This document shows, piece after piece, positions 1 to 6,500 of a DNA stretch of 11,534 nt (the first letter of the stretch is position 1; the number at the start of each line of letters is the position of its first letter). Source of the stretch: an uncultured Collinsella sp. (GTDB lineage: Bacteria; Actinomycetota; Coriobacteriia; Coriobacteriales; Coriobacteriaceae). A program made the position numbers and the translations under genes. Where the stretch lies: NCBI GenBank assembly GCA_902493985.1, contig CABURR010000062.1:1-11534 (forward strand), written 5' to 3'. The notes below the pieces were generated by a model. It worked only from the letters and a program-made list of their open reading frames with translations. It ran no database searches and had not been told where the DNA came from.

Positions 1-822
1 GATATTGGTGATCTGGTGCACAAAGCCGTTGTCCTCGGCCTGGCGCAGGATGTCGTAAACCTCGTCGCGGGTCACGTAATGACCACGATCGGTCTCGACC
101 ACGTAGTCGGCCATATCGCCCACGGCGATGCACCAATCGGCCGGGTCGTCGGCGCAGCCCTCGCCCATCACGCGACGGCTCGCGCGGCAGCTGCAGGTGC
201 TGGCAGCATACTTACCCTCGTATTTGTCGAGCCAGTGCTCGATATGCTCAATAGGCACCGAGGTGCTCGCGGCGTCAATGGCCTTCTCGACCGGAATGAC
301 GTGCATGCCGATACCGGCGCCTCCGGGCGGCACCATCGGCGTAGCCTTGGACAGCGGGCCTTTGGATGCCTGCTCAAAGAACTTGGCATAGACCGGATGC
401 TCCTCGAGCTGACTCACGCGCATGTTGAGGAACTCGGCAGAACCCGGCACCAGCATGGGCAGCACCCACTGCTTGGCGCGCTCGGGGTTTTCCCAGTTGT
501 ACTCGAGCAGACCCGTGTAGCTCATGTCGTCGAGCATCTTCTCGATATCTGCCTCGGGCATGCCGGTGAGCTTGACCATCTCGGGCAGCGTATAGGGACG
601 GCGCATCTTCATCTTGCAGAGCACTTCGGCCTGCTCGTCAGTTGCGGCCTCGGCAAACGACCAGTACTCGTAGCCCAGCAGCTCGTCGCGATGCAGCAGA
701 CGGTTGGTGCAGTGCTCGCACAGCTTGACGATGGCCTCACGCGGATGCTCCGGCAGCGGCGGCACGAACTCCGAACCGATGTCGGGCTCGGTGTAGCTAA
801 TCCCCGGTCCGTTGAGAATCAT
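1..822 (-). CDS. Iron-sulfur (probably FAD/NAD-dependent) oxidoreductase, N-terminal 274 residues, runs off left edge
   Basis: The frame stays open for 274 codons from an ATG at 822-820 to the window edge, so the C-terminal part is missing. The start is supported by AGAAGGGA seven bases upstream. Visible parts: a C35-x2-C38 pair; a winged-helix-like stretch at about 72-108 (RRPYTLPEMVKLTG, then a DIEKML helix); and a cluster motif C210-x-C212-R213-x9-C223-x7-C231, typical of CxCR-type 4Fe-4S binding regions. The sequence breaks off at GFVHQITNI (266-274), which in related proteins, as I recall, precedes a second cysteine cluster and then further ferredoxin or flavin-binding domains. It is therefore likely a soluble electron-transfer enzyme; the substrate cannot be told. 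It is transcribed divergently from a TetR regulator with palindromes in between, which suggests inducible expression. The reading frame is clear; the flavin part is inferred. Confidence 0.8.
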   Translation of the reverse strand, partial: MILNGPGISYTEPDIGSEFVPPLPEHPREAIVKLCEHCTNRLLHRDELLGYEYWSFAEAATDEQAEVLCKMKMRRPYTLPEMVKLTGMPEADIEKMLDDMSYTGLLEYNWENPERAKQWVLPMLVPGSAEFLNMRVSQLEEHPVYAKFFEQASKGPLSKATPMVPPGGAGIGMHVIPVEKAIDAASTSVPIEHIEHWLDKYEGKYAASTCSCRASRRVMGEGCADDPADWCIAVGDMADYVVETDRGHYVTRDEVYDILRQAEDNGFVHQITNI

Positions 823-844
823 GGTTGTCCCTTCTCTTGCCACA

Positions 845-898
845 GCCCGGCGAGACCGCGGCGCCCCTCTTTTTTGCAGGCCGGGCATGCCCCATGCC
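845..898. promoter_or_regulatory. Leader palindromes upstream of the oxidoreductase gene
   Basis: GCCCGGC (845-851) and GCCGGGC (880-886) form a 7-bp inverted repeat around a 28-nt loop. Next to it GGGCATGCCC (883-892) is a perfect palindrome, and GGCATG/CATGCC (884-889/893-898) can pair as an alternative. They lie in the probable 5' leader of the minus-strand oxidoreductase gene. They could be an RNA structure or a second binding site. No T-tract follows on the minus strand, so a terminator is unlikely. Confidence 0.35.
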
Positions 899-914
899 GT
901 TCACCCGCCATTGT

Positions 915-982
915 TGACATTGTGTCAAAAATAGTATTGACGAACCGTCAACAATATTCAAGACTGTTAGGCGAACGGTCAG
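915..982. promoter_or_regulatory. Probable operators of the divergent TetR regulator (three sites)
   Basis: Two perfect 15-bp palindromes with 6-bp arms and 3-bp spacers are visible: TTGACA-N3-TGTCAA (915-929) and TTGACG-N3-CGTCAA (938-952), 23 bp centre to centre. A third, degenerate copy at 968-982 matches the second at 11 of 15 positions at a 30-bp offset and contains CGAACGGTCA (CGAACCGTCA in the second site). The first two contain TTGACA/TTGACG, which also resemble -35 elements, so binding could block promoters in both directions. I cannot place a convincing -10. Short palindromes in the divergent region beside the regulator gene are the usual layout for TetR autoregulation; binding itself is inferred. 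Confidence 0.65.
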
Positions 983-1009
983 GCAAAAGAGGATGAAAGG
1001 CGGCAAAAC

Positions 1010-1672
1010 ATGAGCAACAACACAGCAGATACCTCTGTGGTCGATGCCGTCCCCGCATCCGATAGCGCGGCAAAGCGCTTGACGGGCGACGAACGCCGTC
1101 GCGAGATCCTCGCCGCCGTGCGCACCGTGAGCTCTGAGCTAGGCGTGTCGCATCTATCCGTCTCGGCCGTGACCAAGCGAGCCGGCTGCACGCGCTCATT
1201 GTTCTACCACTACTTTGCCGACATGGACGCCGCTGTCACCGCCGTCATGGACGAGGCGATCGACGGTTTTATCTCCGAGCTCGAGCAGTGGAATGCCAAC
1301 CGCACCGTCGGTGATATCGAGGGCGCGCTCGACACCGTCGCCCCGCTCTTTAAGCGCCTGGTCGTCAGCGGCCACGAGCTGCCGAGTACGCTCACCTCAA
1401 GCAGCGGCGCGCTCTACGGCGGCTTTTTGCACAACGTGGTCCAGCGTGTGGCGCAGTATATCTGCGACACCACCGTGGTGGATTTTGCCGCCCATCATGA
1501 GCTACGCATCGACCATGTCTACGAGACGTTCTACACCCTCATCATGGGGTTGTTGATGTATATCCGCACGCACCCCGATGTGCCCGACGAGACGGTCAAG
1601 GAAATCATCGCCTCGACACTCCACATCGAGGGCTATACCGCCAAGTATCCGGAGCGCAAGCCCCAGAACTGA
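1010..1672 (+). CDS. TetR/AcrR-family transcriptional regulator
   Basis: This 220-residue protein has the length and layout of a TetR-family repressor. The N-terminal DNA-binding domain spans about residues 28-75: helix 1 (RRREILAAVRTVSSELG), then LSVSAVTKRAGC and the recognition helix region TRSLFYHYF (61-69), a typical TetR signature. An unusually long polar tail of about 25 residues precedes it. The rest (about 80-210) is helical and should carry the ligand pocket and dimer face; the ligand is unknown. The ATG follows GAAAGGCGG. The gene is divergent from the oxidoreductase and 63 bp upstream of the DUF5692 gene on the same strand, so it probably senses a substrate or product of this cluster and controls both arms and itself. 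Family assignment is firm; the regulon is inferred. Confidence 0.9.
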   Translation: MSNNTADTSVVDAVPASDSAAKRLTGDERRREILAAVRTVSSELGVSHLSVSAVTKRAGCTRSLFYHYFADMDAAVTAVMDEAIDGFISELEQWNANRTVGDIEGALDTVAPLFKRLVVSGHELPSTLTSSSGALYGGFLHNVVQRVAQYICDTTVVDFAAHHELRIDHVYETFYTLIMGLLMYIRTHPDVPDETVKEIIASTLHIEGYTAKYPERKPQN

Positions 1673-1735
1673 CGACATTTGGCCAAACTGCCCGCGATCA
1701 GAAGAGGGGCCGCGGGCGTGTGAAAGGAGAGCAGC

Positions 1736-2743
1736 ATGCTGTTCGATGTTTGGGGTAGCGATACCCTTATCCACTGGGCCGGCTGGGCCATGGTCTTTAT
1801 TGGCCTCATCGTGCTCAACGAGGTCGGCCGCCGCACCAAGCTGGGCGCGGCCATCATCTTTGGCGTGGCTCCGCTGGCCATGACCATCTATTGCGTCGCC
1901 ATCGCCATCGGCGTCTCGCAGGGTGCCGAGTGGGCGCTCACCAACCCCACCCATGTGTACCAGAACAGCTGGTTCCACTACGCTAAGGTATACGCGGCGC
2001 TCGCCGGCTGCTGGGGCTTTATTGCCATTAAGTACCAGTGGGGAAAGATCGGCAAGGCGCGTTGGTTCCGCGCATGGCCGTTTGTGATCGTCGCCATCAA
2101 CATCATGATCGCCGTCGTGTCCGACTTTGAGAGCGCCTATCACTTCTTTGTCCTGGGCGAGTCCACCTGGGTCACCTCCGAAGGTGCTACGCAGCTAGCC
2201 GGCTGGAACAACGTGTTCAACGGCATCGCCGGTATCATCAACATCTTCTGCATGACCGGTTGGTGGAGCGTCTACGCCTCCGAGGATCAGACCGATATGC
2301 TGTGGCCCGACATGACCTGGGTCTACATCATCGCCTACGATATCTGGAACTTCTGCTACACCTACAACTGCCTGCCCACCCACTCCTGGTTCTGCGGCTT
2401 TGCGCTGCTGCTGGCGCCCACCGTCGCCGCCTTTATCTGGAACAAGGGCGGCTGGATCCAGAACCGTGCCTTTACGCTGGCTATTTGGTGCATGTTTGCC
2501 CAGGTGTTCCCCTACTTCCAGGAGGAGTCCATCTTTGTGACCCACTCCACGCTCGACCCCGGCGCCGCCACCGCAGTCTCGATCGCCGCACTGGTCGCCA
2601 ACATCGCCGCGATCATCTACATCATCTACCGTGCCAAGAAGCTCGGCCGCAACCCCTACAAGCAGGATGTCTTTGAGGGCACCGGCGATTGGGAGAAGGC
2701 CACCGCCCGCCGCGCCAAGGTTGATTACGCACACGCCGAGTAA
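1736..2743 (+). CDS. DUF5692-type polytopic membrane protein
   Basis: A 335-residue, strongly hydrophobic protein rich in Trp, Tyr and Phe. I see about nine membrane helices, roughly at 10-28, 37-60, 80-99, 113-129, 158-175, 192-212, 216-235, 244-260 and 276-298, then a charged cytoplasmic tail of some 35 residues. The segment YDIWNFCYTYNCLPTHSW (201-218) and the first helices are as I remember the DUF5692 family of gut Coriobacteriia. No transport or enzyme motif is recognisable and the function is unknown. AAAGGAG lies six bases before the ATG. It follows the TetR gene with a 63-bp gap and no terminator, so the two are likely co-transcribed. The divergent oxidoreductase suggests a role in moving the substrate of that enzyme or in membrane redox chemistry, which is inference only. 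A strong terminator follows. Confidence 0.8.
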   Translation: MLFDVWGSDTLIHWAGWAMVFIGLIVLNEVGRRTKLGAAIIFGVAPLAMTIYCVAIAIGVSQGAEWALTNPTHVYQNSWFHYAKVYAALAGCWGFIAIKYQWGKIGKARWFRAWPFVIVAINIMIAVVSDFESAYHFFVLGESTWVTSEGATQLAGWNNVFNGIAGIINIFCMTGWWSVYASEDQTDMLWPDMTWVYIIAYDIWNFCYTYNCLPTHSWFCGFALLLAPTVAAFIWNKGGWIQNRAFTLAIWCMFAQVFPYFQEESIFVTHSTLDPGAATAVSIAALVANIAAIIYIIYRAKKLGRNPYKQDVFEGTGDWEKATARRAKVDYAHAE

Positions 2744-2810
2744 CGTGTTTATTCCGTCCACATTTGGATGTATGCAAACTTAGCCGATGCCGCAATCGCG
2801 CGTCACGCGC

Positions 2811-2849
2811 AGCCCCGGAAAGCGATTCGCCTGCTTTCCGGGGCTTTTT
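2811..2849 (+). terminator. Rho-independent terminator after the DUF5692 gene
   Basis: A perfect 13-bp stem AGCCCCGGAAAGC (2811-2823) / GCTTTCCGGGGCT (2833-2845) with a 9-nt loop is followed by TTTTTG. It lies 67 bp after the DUF5692 stop codon and ends the TetR-DUF5692 transcript. An in-frame ATG upstream of it (2787) therefore cannot be the start of the next gene. Confidence 0.93.
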
Positions 2850-2999
2850 GTTGTTGCGCGCATTCACGCACACATTCCACTCACACACATATATTCAAAA
2901 CCTCTCGCACGGATAAAATCAGATTTCCAACCGCCTGACGGCCCTATATGGCCCCATTTTTGGGTACATTGTTGTCCCGATATTGAGCTTGGGGGATAT

Positions 3000-4502
3000 A
3001 TGAAAGATGAGACGATAGGCCAAGAGGATGCGGCCCAAGATGCAGAAGCGTGTGCCGAGGCCCTGGAGAGCCTAGACCAGATCGCGCTGGCCGAGATTGC
3101 GTTTGACGATTCGAGCGTTGATGCGCAGGATGAGCCGGAAATCGAGGCGCAGCCCGATGATCAGGATGCAAAAGACGATGGCGCCGCGCCCACCGAAGAC
3201 GAAGCGGGGCACGAGGAATCTGAATGCGAGGCCGGCGACCAGACCGAATCCGACACGAGCGAGGAAACCATCTTGCTCGACAGCTTGCCGGCCGAAGATT
3301 CGCTGACCCGCGAGCTCCCCGGCTTAGGCTCTGCGCCTGTCGTAGACGAGACCATCGCCATGGGTGATATTCCCCTACCGTCCGTTCCTTCGGCACGCGA
3401 AGCCGAGGTTCGTCATCGTAAGATGCCGCCCAAGCGCCGCAACCTGATGGTTGCCGGCGTTGTGGCCGTCGCGCTCGTCGCCGGCGGCGCAGGCTATGCT
3501 GCCTGGAACGGATATCAGCAAGAGCAGGCTGCCGCCGCCGCCGCCAGTGCGCACACGATGATGTCGGTGCAGATTGGCGTGCATGCCGCGGGCCTCGACT
3601 GCTCAACTGGCTCCAAGATTCCCGTACAGGTGAGCGGGCAGGATTCCGACGGTTCTTCCGTGAGCGAAACGCTCTACGTTGACGAACATGGTCGCGGCAT
3701 TAAGCTGCTGCCCGGCGATTACACGCTCTCCATTGCCGGATCCCCCATCGCGGAAGACGGCACCATCTACACTGTCCCGACCACCAAGGCGCAGGTCACC
3801 ATTAAGAGCGATGGACAGGATTTGAGTGCCCAGGCCACCTTTAAGCTCAAGGTGTCTTCGGCCGACACGGTGACTGACGACCAGATCGATGCCGCCGCCA
3901 AGTATGCCGAGGAAGGCGGCGCGAGCTCTGCCGCCGCGGCAAAGATACTCCAGCAGGCGGCAATTACGCGCCGCGATGCCGCCGCCAACGCCGTAAGCGC
4001 AAGCGAGGCACAGGCATCCCGTGATGCTGACGCTCGCCACAAGGCAACCGACCTCTACCAGCTCGATATTCCCGTCGAGTGGTACGGCAAGGTTGCGACC
4101 TGGCAAAACGGCAGCACGCTGTGCGTTTATCTGGACGGCGACACCAACACACCGCTCGTGACGCTCGTCGCGGTGCGCGACGGCGAGACCTTTACCCCCG
4201 ACGACGGCGATACAGTTTTGGGCACAGTCAGCCTGGGCAACGGCTACACCGTCTATGCGAGCGGTCCTGTCTATCCGTATGTGATCCCTCAAACCATCAA
4301 CGGGCGCACGCAGAACCCCGTGTCGACCTACCCCATGGATACGGCGATTGCGCTTGTCGAGCTCACGACCGGCAACCGCTATACGTATAGCCAGATCAAG
4401 AACGACCTGGTTGGCAAAGACGGCAACGCAGACGCCGCCACCAAACTCGAGACCGACTACCTCGCGCAGATCCTGCTGCCGAGTATCAAAGCCCAGGACT
4501 AG
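3000..4502 (+). CDS. Type II membrane protein with acidic cytoplasmic region and exported C-terminal domains, unknown function
   Basis: 500 residues counted from the ATG at 3000, which has GGGGGA five bases upstream; the frame is open further upstream but runs back through the terminator at 2811-2849. Residues 1-135 are very acidic and look disordered. RHRKMPPKRR (138-147) is a positive-inside stop before one membrane helix (148-169), so the C-terminus should be outside. There follow an Ala-rich linker, a beta-rich domain (about 188-285, with LLPGDYTLSIAG like the prealbumin-type repeats of surface proteins), an Ala-rich helical hairpin (295-350), and a C-terminal domain (352-500, starting LDIPVEWYGKVATW). 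That last domain resembles an exported module that I recall in many Coriobacteriia membrane-anchored proteins. There is no signal peptidase site or LPXTG. The role is unknown; sensing or attachment at the envelope is a guess. Confidence 0.8.
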   Translation: MKDETIGQEDAAQDAEACAEALESLDQIALAEIAFDDSSVDAQDEPEIEAQPDDQDAKDDGAAPTEDEAGHEESECEAGDQTESDTSEETILLDSLPAEDSLTRELPGLGSAPVVDETIAMGDIPLPSVPSAREAEVRHRKMPPKRRNLMVAGVVAVALVAGGAGYAAWNGYQQEQAAAAAASAHTMMSVQIGVHAAGLDCSTGSKIPVQVSGQDSDGSSVSETLYVDEHGRGIKLLPGDYTLSIAGSPIAEDGTIYTVPTTKAQVTIKSDGQDLSAQATFKLKVSSADTVTDDQIDAAAKYAEEGGASSAAAAKILQQAAITRRDAAANAVSASEAQASRDADARHKATDLYQLDIPVEWYGKVATWQNGSTLCVYLDGDTNTPLVTLVAVRDGETFTPDDGDTVLGTVSLGNGYTVYASGPVYPYVIPQTINGRTQNPVSTYPMDTAIALVELTTGNRYTYSQIKNDLVGKDGNADAATKLETDYLAQILLPSIKAQD

Positions 4503-4575
4503 CCTGGCGCAGCAACGTGCTCCCCAATCGTGATGAAGGAGCCAGGAGGTCCTGACCCCACAGGCCCATAGATGA

Positions 4576-5928
4576 TTAGGCAAGGAGCCACTTCCATGCG
4601 GGCATAACGTGTACCACACCGTGCTCGCATGGAATATCGGTCTGTTCATCCATGGTAACGATTGCCGACTCGCCAAGATCAAACTGGGCCATCGAGGCAT
4701 CAAGCGCGGCAATTTCGCGCTCGCGCGTTTTCTCACTTGCCATATCCGCACTCACCTGAATCAGGCTATAAGCCCGCATGAGAAGCGCGTCCCCAGCCAC
4801 AAAGTCTACCTCATGGCTTTTGCTCTTCTCTTTGATTAGCAGGCGGCAGACCGAGCCGGTCCTCACCGCGGGAGTCCTTCTTCTTAGCGCATTGAACACT
4901 GCGGTCTCGAGCCTCTGGCCCTGGTCCAATGCCGATGCGGGAGAGAATGCTCCAAACATCGCAGGGTCGACAGCGTAGACCTTAGACGCAGACCGCATGT
5001 TATTTGCCAGTGAACGCGTGAACTCCGGCACAGAAAATAACAGGTAGGCGTCCTCATAATACTCAAGTAAATCGCTGAGCGAATTACGACTGACGGGTAT
5101 CTGTCTGCTCTTGAACTCGTTGTACACTTTGTTCACTGACAGCTCTCGTCCCGAAGATGCCATACACCGCGTCAAGAACAGCGATGCCAGGCGAGGGTTC
5201 TTGACGTCGTAACGTTCAACGACGTCCATGGCGACCGTTCGCGAAGCATATTCCTGTAGCAGCTGAATCGCGTCTGCAGGCGTCTGCTCAAGTGTCGCGA
5301 TGAATCCCCCTTGTTCAAGATACCCGATCAGATGATGTCGAAGCAGCGCTGCATCGCTCGGGGAAAAGGTCGCATCTGGCTCGGGGACGCTCCCCGTCTT
5401 ATATCGAACGTATTCCGAAAAACTCAACGGAAAAAGCTCCCGTATAAGAGAACGACCCCTGAACTCGCTCTTAAGCTCTGAGGACAGCATCTTAGAAGAA
5501 GATCCCGTCACATAGACGGTCGCTTTCTCCGTATCGACTACACGCCGCAGAAACGCACCCCATTCGGGAATTTCCTGGATCTCGTCAAAGAAAATGTAAG
5601 CGCCCTCGGTTCGAGCAGCAGGATACAGCGCATAGAACGTGTCGAGCACGTCCGCCAGCAGCGATGACTCATACGGGCGCAAGCGCTCGTCCTCAAAATT
5701 AAAGTAAAGCATCCGGTCAAGCTCGACGCCCCGGCCCTGAAGCCGCTGCATCTCCTGATACAGGCGATACGTCTTTCCACAACGGCGGGCCCCCACAACC
5801 ACATTTACGATGTTGTCGCGCTTTGGCTCCTGTGGGTTTCCTAGATCAAGGTCTCGCTCAAAGACCTGCGGAACCCCCTGCTGTTCAAAGTCCTTTATTT
5901 TCTGGGCGATCAAGTCGTTGAATGCCAT
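4576..5928 (-). CDS. Stand-alone AAA ATPase, AAA_14/DUF4143 type
   Basis: 450 residues. Near the N-terminus is a Walker A motif of the form GARRCGKT (46-53), the usual G-x-R-R-x-G-K-T variant of this family, then YFNFEDERL (75-83), Walker B YIFFDE (111-116) and the sensor-like TGSSSKML. From about residue 200 the protein follows the DUF4143 part: LETAVFNALRRR, HEVDFVAGD and IQVSADM, then the typical TREREIAAL. These C-terminal pieces look like a PD-(D/E)xK-type fold, but the lysine position appears replaced by Ser, so nuclease activity is doubtful. Such ATPases are common, scattered and usually solitary in gut bacteria and archaea; their function is not established. GGAGAA precedes the ATG. 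It converges with the gene to its left and has its own promoter inside an inverted repeat. AT-rich flanks and a lower-GC coding sequence suggest acquisition by transfer. Confidence 0.88.
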   Translation of the reverse strand: MAFNDLIAQKIKDFEQQGVPQVFERDLDLGNPQEPKRDNIVNVVVGARRCGKTYRLYQEMQRLQGRGVELDRMLYFNFEDERLRPYESSLLADVLDTFYALYPAARTEGAYIFFDEIQEIPEWGAFLRRVVDTEKATVYVTGSSSKMLSSELKSEFRGRSLIRELFPLSFSEYVRYKTGSVPEPDATFSPSDAALLRHHLIGYLEQGGFIATLEQTPADAIQLLQEYASRTVAMDVVERYDVKNPRLASLFLTRCMASSGRELSVNKVYNEFKSRQIPVSRNSLSDLLEYYEDAYLLFSVPEFTRSLANNMRSASKVYAVDPAMFGAFSPASALDQGQRLETAVFNALRRRTPAVRTGSVCRLLIKEKSKSHEVDFVAGDALLMRAYSLIQVSADMASEKTREREIAALDASMAQFDLGESAIVTMDEQTDIPCEHGVVHVMPAWKWLLA

Positions 5929-5936
5929 TATTCTCC

Positions 5937-5996
5937 AATCTTGCTCTCTAGCTAATCAAAATTATAGTGATTCTTGATTAATTAGAGAGCAAGATT
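5937..5996 (-). promoter_or_regulatory. ATPase promoter inside a 23-bp inverted repeat
   Basis: Arms 5937-5959 and 5974-5996 are complementary over 23 bp with two central mismatches and a 14-nt spacer. The core is TTGCTCTCTA with flanking AATC and TAATCAA. The spacer contains a perfect minus-strand TATAAT (5966-5961). The -35 region and the start of the transcript then fall in the two arms. A good -35 hexamer is not visible (TTGCTC, at a 20-nt spacing, is the nearest), which fits a promoter that needs or is blocked by a bound protein. The ATPase start codon is nine bases beyond the inner end of the repeat. The structure is certain; the regulatory role is inferred. Confidence 0.6.
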
Positions 5997-6003
5997 ATAT
6001 CTG

Positions 6004-6031
6004 ACTTGATTAACACTTAAGCAAGTTTTTT
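6004..6031 (+). terminator. Possible terminator hairpin next to the ATPase promoter
   Basis: ACTTGATTAA (6004-6013) and TTAAGCAAGT (6017-6026) pair with one mismatch around CAC, followed by TTTTTT to 6031. The form is that of a plus-strand terminator, although no plus-strand gene ends here. It would stop any antisense transcript that crosses the ATPase gene. CTTGATTAA also repeats part of the neighbouring inverted repeat (CTTGATTAAT at 5973-5982), so it may be a half-site of the same regulator. Confidence 0.4.
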
Positions 6032-6107
6032 CACTATTACTGCTCGAAGGATGCCGAGTGGCTGAGAGGACAACCAAGCTCGAATGCGACTCCCTGGACA
6101 GTCGATT

Positions 6108-6139
6108 TGGGACGGGACTTTTTTGACTACCCCGTCCCA
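6108..6139. repeat. Intergenic hairpin, TGGGACGGG arms
   Basis: TGGGACGGG (6108-6116) and CCCGTCCCA (6131-6139) form a perfect 9-bp stem with a 14-nt loop that contains TTTTTT. It lies between the ATPase promoter region and the end of the small gene on the minus strand. No T-tract follows in either direction, so it is not an ordinary terminator. It resembles the short GGGAC-type intergenic repeats I associate with Coriobacteriia genomes, but only one copy is in the window. Confidence 0.45.
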
Positions 6140-6172
6140 GAAAATCATCGCCAAATTAGCTACTTGATGCAA

Positions 6173-6367
6173 TTAGCGCCACGGGTCAGCTTCGAACATC
6201 GGCTCACGCTCGGGGCGTCGGTCGCTGTAGGGGTCGTAACCGTCATCGTCCTCGTTCTCGGCACGAATGTAGGGGTCGCACGGCTTGGGCGCCGGTTTCG
6301 GTGCGGGCTTTGGTGCGGCGGACGCGGCGTTAGTCGCCGGCGTGTTCGTCTTGATCTCGACGTTCAT
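6173..6367 (-). CDS. Small Pro/Lys-rich acidic protein, unknown
   Basis: 64 residues, starting MNVEIKTNTP. The N-terminal third contains a PKPAPKPAPKP tract (19-29); the remainder is acidic and aromatic (ENEDDDGYDPYSDRRPERE), ending FEADPWR. I recognise no family. The start at 6367 is chosen because AAGGAG lies eight bases upstream; the ATG at 6373 is only two bases from that site. A much longer open frame upstream runs through the clpB terminator and is not credible. The gene follows clpB on the same strand but beyond its terminator, so it either has its own promoter or depends on read-through. A good ribosome site and the biased composition support a real gene. It may be a disordered, perhaps nucleic-acid or chaperone-associated, protein; this is a guess. 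Confidence 0.6.
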   Translation of the reverse strand: MNVEIKTNTPATNAASAAPKPAPKPAPKPCDPYIRAENEDDDGYDPYSDRRPEREPMFEADPWR

Positions 6368-6419
6368 CTGCATATCTCCTTGCCATGTACTCATGCTCAA
6401 CATCATCGATTGTCGCACG

Positions 6420-6454
6420 AAAAAGGGCGGCGGACCCAATTGGATCCGCCGCCC
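6420..6454 (-). terminator. Rho-independent terminator of clpB
   Basis: On the minus strand GGGCGGCGGA (6454-6445) and TCCGCCGCCC (6434-6425) form a 10-bp stem, extendable by a G-U and two GC pairs to an AATT loop, followed by TTTTT (6424-6420). It lies 47 bp beyond the clpB stop codon. Confidence 0.93.
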
Positions 6455-6500
6455 TTGGCGTTTTGCGATGAGGGGCGGTTTTAAAGCCGGCCCCAAAAAT

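Noticed and set aside
16..996. Plus-strand open frame of 326 codons at the left edge
   Set aside because: It is antisense to the oxidoreductase frame, which has a ribosome site and a cysteine motif, and it runs through the divergent operators.
2787..2999. Upstream extension of the 500-residue membrane protein to an ATG at 2787
   Set aside because: It would include the strong terminator at 2811-2849 in the coding region; the ATG at 3000 has its own ribosome site.
4503..4546. Inverted repeat CCTGGC/GCCAGG between the two convergent genes
   Set aside because: Short stem, 32-nt loop and no T-tract on either strand; not credible as a terminator.
6058..6100. TPP riboswitch suggested by GGCTGAGAGG
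   Set aside because: The ACCTGAT and GCCAGCG-AGGGA elements are missing, and no thiamine gene follows.
6045..6104. tRNA-Ser-like stretch (GATGCCGAGTGGCTGAGAGG)
   Set aside because: Only a D-arm resemblance; no anticodon arm, no TTCGAATC T-arm and no acceptor pairing. At most a remnant.
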